9,551 nt of DNA. It comes from Geodermatophilaceae bacterium (GTDB taxonomy: Bacteria; Actinomycetota; Actinomycetes; Mycobacteriales; Geodermatophilaceae). The position numbers and the translations under genes were made by a program. Location of the stretch: the NCBI GenBank assembly GCA_013811975.1, contig JACCUF010000315.1:1-9551 (forward strand), written 5' to 3'. Of this stretch, positions 6,438 through 9,551 are shown one piece after another. The notes under the pieces were generated by a model. It was given only the letters and a program-made list of their open reading frames with translations, searched no databases and was not told the origin of the DNA. The number at the start of each line of letters is the position of its first letter. Position 1 is the stretch's first letter.

Positions 6438-6940
6438 CGCTGAATCAGCCTCTCTACCCGTAACCGGGTGATCTCGGCGAGTTGCCGGGTTACCTCGCCG
6501 CGCTCGGTCACCTCGTCGTTACTCAGCCGTCTTTCTAGCTCTGCGAGCATCTCGGCAGGACTTCGACCCGCCGCGCGGATCAGGTACACGTGGTCGAAGC
6601 GCGCTTCGTACTCATGGTTGCCGTCGACCAAAGCCCTTCGGATCTCGTCGTCGGCCTCGTCCATCGAAGCCTGCTCGGCTCGGGAAGAACGCGCTTCGAC
6701 GGAGTCGCCGTCCGGGCGTTCCCCGATCCGCGGATGGGCGGCCAGGGCCTGCCCGACATCGGCCCAGCGCAATCCCATGGTGACCGCCTCAGCGGTGTCC
6801 GCGAGATCTGTTGCGTTGGCGTATGGACGTTTCGCGGCCATCTCGCGAACGAATCGCTCGGATGCATTGCAGGCGCGCAGGTGTTCCCGCAGATCGTCCG
6901 CGGGCAGTTCGTTGAGCCAGCCCAGTGATTTCTCGCCCAC
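6434..6940 (-). CDS. uraD: OHCU decarboxylase
   Basis: A 168-residue helical enzyme that decarboxylates 2-oxo-4-hydroxy-4-carboxy-5-ureidoimidazoline to S-allantoin, third step of urate degradation. Seen: WLNELPADDLREHL (8-21), AKRPYAN (36-42), the catalytic HPRIGER (69-75, H69), SSRAEQASM (85-93), FDHVYLIRAAGRSPAEML (115-132) and the C-terminal RLSNDEVTERGEVTRQLAEI, followed by TRLRVERL with R161. All are conserved in UraD. The GTG at 6940 is chosen because family members begin only a few residues before W-x-N; the ribosome binding site is weak. It is the first gene of the operon uraD-uraH-uox and is divergent from the DUF6986-like gene, with 68 bases between the starts. No clear promoter boxes or operator are visible in that gap. 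Confidence 0.96.
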   Translation of the reverse strand: MGEKSLGWLNELPADDLREHLRACNASERFVREMAAKRPYANATDLADTAEAVTMGLRWADVGQALAAHPRIGERPDGDSVEARSSRAEQASMDEADDEIRRALVDGNHEYEARFDHVYLIRAAGRSPAEMLAELERRLSNDEVTERGEVTRQLAEITRLRVERLIQR

Positions 6941-7008
6941 GGTGAGAGGATGCCAGCCTTGCCGAGCCGTGCCGACCGAGCACTGGACCCCAGGGAGAGT
7001 GGTGGAGC

Positions 7009-8283
7009 GTGGAAGCGACCACTCGGCTGCCCGCCCAGATCCTTGCAGCGGTCGAGGCTGCCCTACTGCCCGTCGACCAGCGACGCCTCAAGGAGTATCC
7101 GGGGGAGGCGACCGGGCGAGCGCCGATCCACACCGTCTACGTCCCGGCCGACCAAGCCGTTTCCGGCCTGGCTGCGGCATGGGGTGCTACCGCGATGGCA
7201 GCGCTGGCAGCGCATGCCGCTGACCCGGCCACGATGGCCGAGGTGATCGGAATGGACTCGAATCTCGTCGCCGAGGTCTGGCCGCTGGTGCTGGCGAAAC
7301 TGGAACGTGAGCCGATCGAAGACCTCCGGGTGGATGCCGAGGACGGTTATCGAGGCGGCCCGGAATCCGAGGACGACGACGTCCTTGCCGCCGCCGCCTC
7401 CGTCGCCTCCGACGTACGGGCTGGCGGTGCTCCGCCGTTTCTTGGACTGCGGGCCAAGTGCCTGGAAGGGCCAGTACGAGCCCGCGGTCTGCGGTCACTG
7501 GAGCTGTTCCTGGGTGCGCTCGTCGACGGGGCGGGTGGGCCGGCGGGTCTGGATGAAACCGCACTGCGGATCACGTTGCCCAAGATCACCGATGTGGCTC
7601 AGGTTGAGGTGATGATGACGGTGCTCGAAGCGCTGGAGTCGGCCTACGATTTACCCGCCGGGCGGCTCGGCCTCGAGTTACAGGTCGAGACTCCCCAAGC
7701 CGTGCTCGGCTCGGACGGTCGGGCCACCCTGGCCCCGATGGTGCACGCGGCGGGGGCGCGGTGCCGCGGATTGCACTACGGCACATATGACTACAGCGCA
7801 TCGTTGGGGATCGCAGCGGCACACCAGTCGTCCGACCATCCCGCCGCCGACCACGCCAAGGCCACGATGCAGCTCGCCGTCGCCGGCACCCGCGCGAACG
7901 CGGTGGACGGATCGACGAACATCCTGCCGGTGGGCTCGGGTGATCAGGTCCACGCGGCCTGGCGATTGCACGCGAGGTTGGTCCGTCGAGCATTGGAACG
8001 CGGCTTCTATCAGGGTTGGGACCTGCACCCGGCGCAGCTGGTGACCCGGTACGTGGCGACGTACGCCTTCTTCCGCCGGGCCATGCCGGCGGCCGCCACC
8101 CGGCTGCGCGCCTACGTCGGGCAGGCCGACAGTGGTGTGCTCGACGAGCCCGCGACCGCCAAGGCGCTGGCCTCAGTCCTCATCCGCGGGCTGGACTGTG
8201 GAGCCCTCGGCGACGCCGAGATCAGCGCGGCAACAGACCTGGATCGCGCCGCCCTGGACGCCCTCGCCGGCCGGCACCCCTGA
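7009..8283 (+). CDS. DUF6986-like protein of the CitE / HpcH-HpaI aldolase superfamily
   Basis: A 424-residue protein with features of the TIM-barrel CitE/HpcH-HpaI lyases, which cleave or form C-C bonds in acyl-CoA or keto-acid substrates with Mg2+. Seen: DLRVDAEDGY (105-114, acidic cluster), R148 in LRAKCLEGP, LPKI (190-193), E227 in LELQVETPQAVL (likely metal ligand), D261 in HYGTYDYSASLG (second likely ligand) and WDLHPAQL (337-344), matching the IHPxQ motif of CitE-type enzymes. It is longer than a standard CitE (about 280-300), with extra N- and C-terminal parts. I recall this as the DUF6986 type, which has no assigned reaction. Divergent placement beside the urate genes suggests a part in purine breakdown, for example glyoxylate handling as in malate synthase, but that is inference. 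The GTG at 7009 has AGGGAG (6992-6997) upstream. Confidence 0.82.
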   Translation: MEATTRLPAQILAAVEAALLPVDQRRLKEYPGEATGRAPIHTVYVPADQAVSGLAAAWGATAMAALAAHAADPATMAEVIGMDSNLVAEVWPLVLAKLEREPIEDLRVDAEDGYRGGPESEDDDVLAAAASVASDVRAGGAPPFLGLRAKCLEGPVRARGLRSLELFLGALVDGAGGPAGLDETALRITLPKITDVAQVEVMMTVLEALESAYDLPAGRLGLELQVETPQAVLGSDGRATLAPMVHAAGARCRGLHYGTYDYSASLGIAAAHQSSDHPAADHAKATMQLAVAGTRANAVDGSTNILPVGSGDQVHAAWRLHARLVRRALERGFYQGWDLHPAQLVTRYVATYAFFRRAMPAAATRLRAYVGQADSGVLDEPATAKALASVLIRGLDCGALGDAEISAATDLDRAALDALAGRHP

Positions 8284-8288
8284 TCCTC

Positions 8289-8309
8289 GCTCGCCCGTGA
8301 CGGGGGAGC
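8289..8309. terminator. Symmetric hairpin between convergent genes (possible bidirectional terminator)
   Basis: GCTC-g-CCCG, loop tga, then CGGG-g-GAGC gives eight base pairs with one internal G-G mismatch. It starts 6 bases after the stop of the DUF6986-like gene and ends 10 bases before the stop of the convergent PHP gene, so it could serve both strands. There is no T-run, so an intrinsic terminator of the U-tract type is not proven. Confidence 0.5.
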
Positions 8310-8318
8310 CCGAACAAA

Positions 8319-9140
8319 TCAGCGGCGCCAGAAGTCGAAGCGGTCCCTACCTGGACGGAAACCTGCGGCCTCGGCAACGTCCATGGCCACCTCGAAGCCA
8401 TCCCCAACTCGGTTGGGCGTATGGGCATCACTGCCGAAGGACACCGCAGCGCCACCCTCGTCGTACCACCAGCGAAGAGCCGTCGCGGAGACCAGCGGAC
8501 TGGCGGTGTTGATCTCCAACACGCGTCCGGAGCTCGCCAACGCCCGGAACACCGAGCGGTGCTCCTCCTCGACCTTCGCATCCTCGTACGTACCTGCCCC
8601 ACGCGGCCAATAGCGACGTGGGTAGTCGAAATGTGCCAATACTTCGAAGACGTCGCTGCTCTCGACCATCCGCAGCAGCTCGGCGCAGTAGTCCCGTACG
8701 ACGTCGTAGGCCGATTCGGCGGACAGGAACCAGCCGACGCCGACCAGCAGTCCGTCACGGGGCAGCGAGTGCAGCGAGCCCAGGACCCGATCGAAGGTTG
8801 CCTGACGGAGCAGGTCGGCAACGCTTCCGGAGAACAGGTGCGGCTCGCCAGCCTCGATGCCGGACAGGATTCGGAGGTCTCGAAACCGCTCCTGGCACTC
8901 CTGGATGGAGGCGCTGTAGCCCTCGACGTCCAGCGGCTGGATCCCACCCTTGGCGCGTGCCTCGGGGACGTCGTTCATCGGAAGGTCGCGCTCACCCCAA
9001 GCGGTGAAGTCGACGTGTTCGGTGAAAGCGACAGCGGGAAGTCCCGCGGAGACGGCCTGCTCGCACGCCCGGATCATCGACGACCGAGAGCGGGTGTCCC
9101 ACGAGAACTGGGTGTGGATGTGGTTGTCGGGCGGCAGCAT
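8319..9140 (-). CDS. PHP-domain phosphoesterase (histidinol-phosphatase type)
   Basis: A 273-residue PHP-fold hydrolase, probably acting on a small phosphate ester with a multi-metal centre. The closest known class is HisK-type histidinol-phosphate phosphatase, which gives histidinol in histidine synthesis. The four motifs are visible: DNHIHTQFSWD (5-15; H7, H9, D15), TEHVDF (40-45; H42), GIEAGEPH (94-101; E96), GSLHSL (121-126; H124), LAHFDYPRR (168-176; H170), VLEINT (207-212) and GSDAH (236-240; D238, H240). All metal ligands appear intact. Histidine genes are not nearby, so another phosphatase role is possible. The ATG at 9140 follows a TTG at 9143; either could start the protein, and the ribosome binding site is weak. 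It converges on the DUF6986-like gene and is divergent from the helicase gene. Confidence 0.9.
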   Translation of the reverse strand: MLPPDNHIHTQFSWDTRSRSSMIRACEQAVSAGLPAVAFTEHVDFTAWGERDLPMNDVPEARAKGGIQPLDVEGYSASIQECQERFRDLRILSGIEAGEPHLFSGSVADLLRQATFDRVLGSLHSLPRDGLLVGVGWFLSAESAYDVVRDYCAELLRMVESSDVFEVLAHFDYPRRYWPRGAGTYEDAKVEEEHRSVFRALASSGRVLEINTASPLVSATALRWWYDEGGAAVSFGSDAHTPNRVGDGFEVAMDVAEAAGFRPGRDRFDFWRR

Positions 9141-9162
9141 CAAGCTCGATTGTCCACCTCAC

Positions 9163-9217
9163 CCGAGTGAAGGCGTCCTTCTATCGAACCTATTGGCACA
9201 AGGACGCCTTCACTCGG
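9163..9217. repeat. 55-bp element: perfect 18-bp inverted repeat with 19-base loop
   Basis: Left arm CCGAGTGAAGGCGTCCTT (9163-9180) and right arm AAGGACGCCTTCACTCGG (9200-9217) are exact reverse complements. Each arm is itself nearly palindromic; for example GAAGG-cgt-CCTTC occupies 9169-9181. The element lies between two divergent genes, not downstream of a gene, so a simple terminator is unlikely. It resembles a REP/MITE-like element. I recall similar GAAGGnnnCCTTC repeats in some actinobacterial genomes, but copy number cannot be judged here. No flanking target duplication is evident. Confidence 0.85.
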
Positions 9218-9258
9218 ATGGATCGGGACGTGCCCCGGCCGGCGTCGGTGCGAGTGCC

Positions 9259-9264
9259 TAGTGT
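9259..9264 (+). promoter_or_regulatory. Possible -10 box for a leaderless helicase transcript
   Basis: TAGTGT fits the TAnnnT actinobacterial -10 pattern and ends 7 bases before the ATG at 9272, the spacing seen with leaderless mRNAs. No -35 match is apparent and there is no ribosome binding site before this ATG, which agrees with a leaderless start. A GTG at 9254 in the same frame is an alternative start and would weaken this reading. Confidence 0.35.
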
Positions 9265-9271
9265 CGGGCCC

Positions 9272-9551
9272 ATGCCTTCCAGCACCGATCTCGACAGCCA
9301 GCCCGGCACCAGCCCCGGCTCGGCCGACGAAGCCCTGACCGTCCTTCGCAAACTCACCGGCAATCCCGGTGCGGATTTCCGCGAGGGCCAGGATGTCGCG
9401 ATCGCAGCCCTGGTCGAGGGCCAACAGCGCGCACTGGTTGTGCAGCGGACGGGGTGGGGCAAGTCCGCCGTCTACTTCGTCGCCACCGCACTGCTTCGCG
9501 CCCGAGGCGATGGCCCCACGCTGCTGGTCTCCCCACTGTTGGCCCTGATGC
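9272..9551 (+). CDS. RecQ-family ATP-dependent DNA helicase (partial, N-terminus only)
   Basis: The first 93 residues of a superfamily-2 DNA helicase. After a low-complexity Ser/Pro/Gly-rich start comes LTVLRKLTGNPGADFREGQD (22-41), the RecQ motif 0 region (FRxGQ). Then follow VVQRTGWGKSAVYF (55-68) with Walker A TGWGKS (59-64), and TLLVSPLLALM (83-93), motif Ia. Such enzymes unwind DNA 3' to 5' with ATP in recombination and repair. TGWGKS in place of the usual TGGGKS, preceded by LVVQR, is a form I associate with actinobacterial RecQ-like helicases rather than E. coli-type RecQ. The rest of the protein, including DEAD/DEAH and any RQC or HRDC domains, lies beyond the window, so the subfamily cannot be named. 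The ATG at 9272 is preferred; GTG 9254 is an in-frame alternative. Confidence 0.88.
   Translation, partial: MPSSTDLDSQPGTSPGSADEALTVLRKLTGNPGADFREGQDVAIAALVEGQQRALVVQRTGWGKSAVYFVATALLRARGDGPTLLVSPLLALM

Noticed and set aside
6941..7008. Operator or promoter between uraD and the DUF6986-like gene
   Set aside because: I looked for palindromes and TAnnnT boxes on both strands and found nothing convincing, although divergent promoters must be near.

Overview
The window is high-GC DNA with dense, mostly short-spaced genes, frequent GTG/TTG starts and proteins of typical actinobacterial type: a mycobacterial-MhuD-like haem monooxygenase, a GlgC-like paralogue and a RecQ-type helicase with a TGWGKS Walker A. 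I infer a free-living Actinomycetota member. The genus cannot be fixed from the sequence.

Layout from left to right. (1) 1-1001, minus: a GlgC-like sugar-phosphate nucleotidyltransferase, cut by the left edge. (2) 1129-2640, minus: a two-part protein, an N-terminal four-cysteine zinc-binding-like segment plus an atypical short-chain dehydrogenase whose usual catalytic Tyr position is Thr. Its stop codon lies in a 20-bp tandem repeat. (3) 2671-3009, plus: a small MhuD/IsdG-like antibiotic-biosynthesis-monooxygenase-fold protein, divergent from (2). Its stop codon overlaps, within a CTAG, that of the next gene. (4) 3006-5088, minus: a tightly overlapping operon of ABC ATPase, ABC-2 permease and TetR regulator. 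It is preceded by two overlapping palindromes that share a half-site, a good candidate for the TetR operator. (5) 5193-6940, minus: a complete urate-to-allantoin operon (uraD, uraH, uox) with overlapping or nearly abutting genes. (6) 7009-8283, plus: a CitE/HpcH-HpaI-fold protein of the DUF6986 type, divergent from the urate operon. (7) 8319-9140, minus: a PHP-domain phosphoesterase of the histidinol-phosphatase type, separated from (6) by a symmetric hairpin. (8) 9163-9217: an isolated perfect 18-bp inverted repeat. (9) 9272-9551, plus: the start of a RecQ-family DNA helicase, cut by the right edge.

The clearest joint function is purine catabolism. Uox oxidises urate to 5-hydroxyisourate, UraH hydrolyses that to OHCU, and UraD decarboxylates OHCU to S-allantoin. 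The divergent DUF6986 protein may act on a C2/C3 acid further down the route, but this is inferred only from position and fold. The ABC/TetR block looks like a self-regulated export system of unknown substrate. The remaining genes look like ordinary metabolic or housekeeping functions. I see no CRISPR, tRNA, rRNA, transposase or phage gene. No intergenic stretch exceeds about 135 bases.
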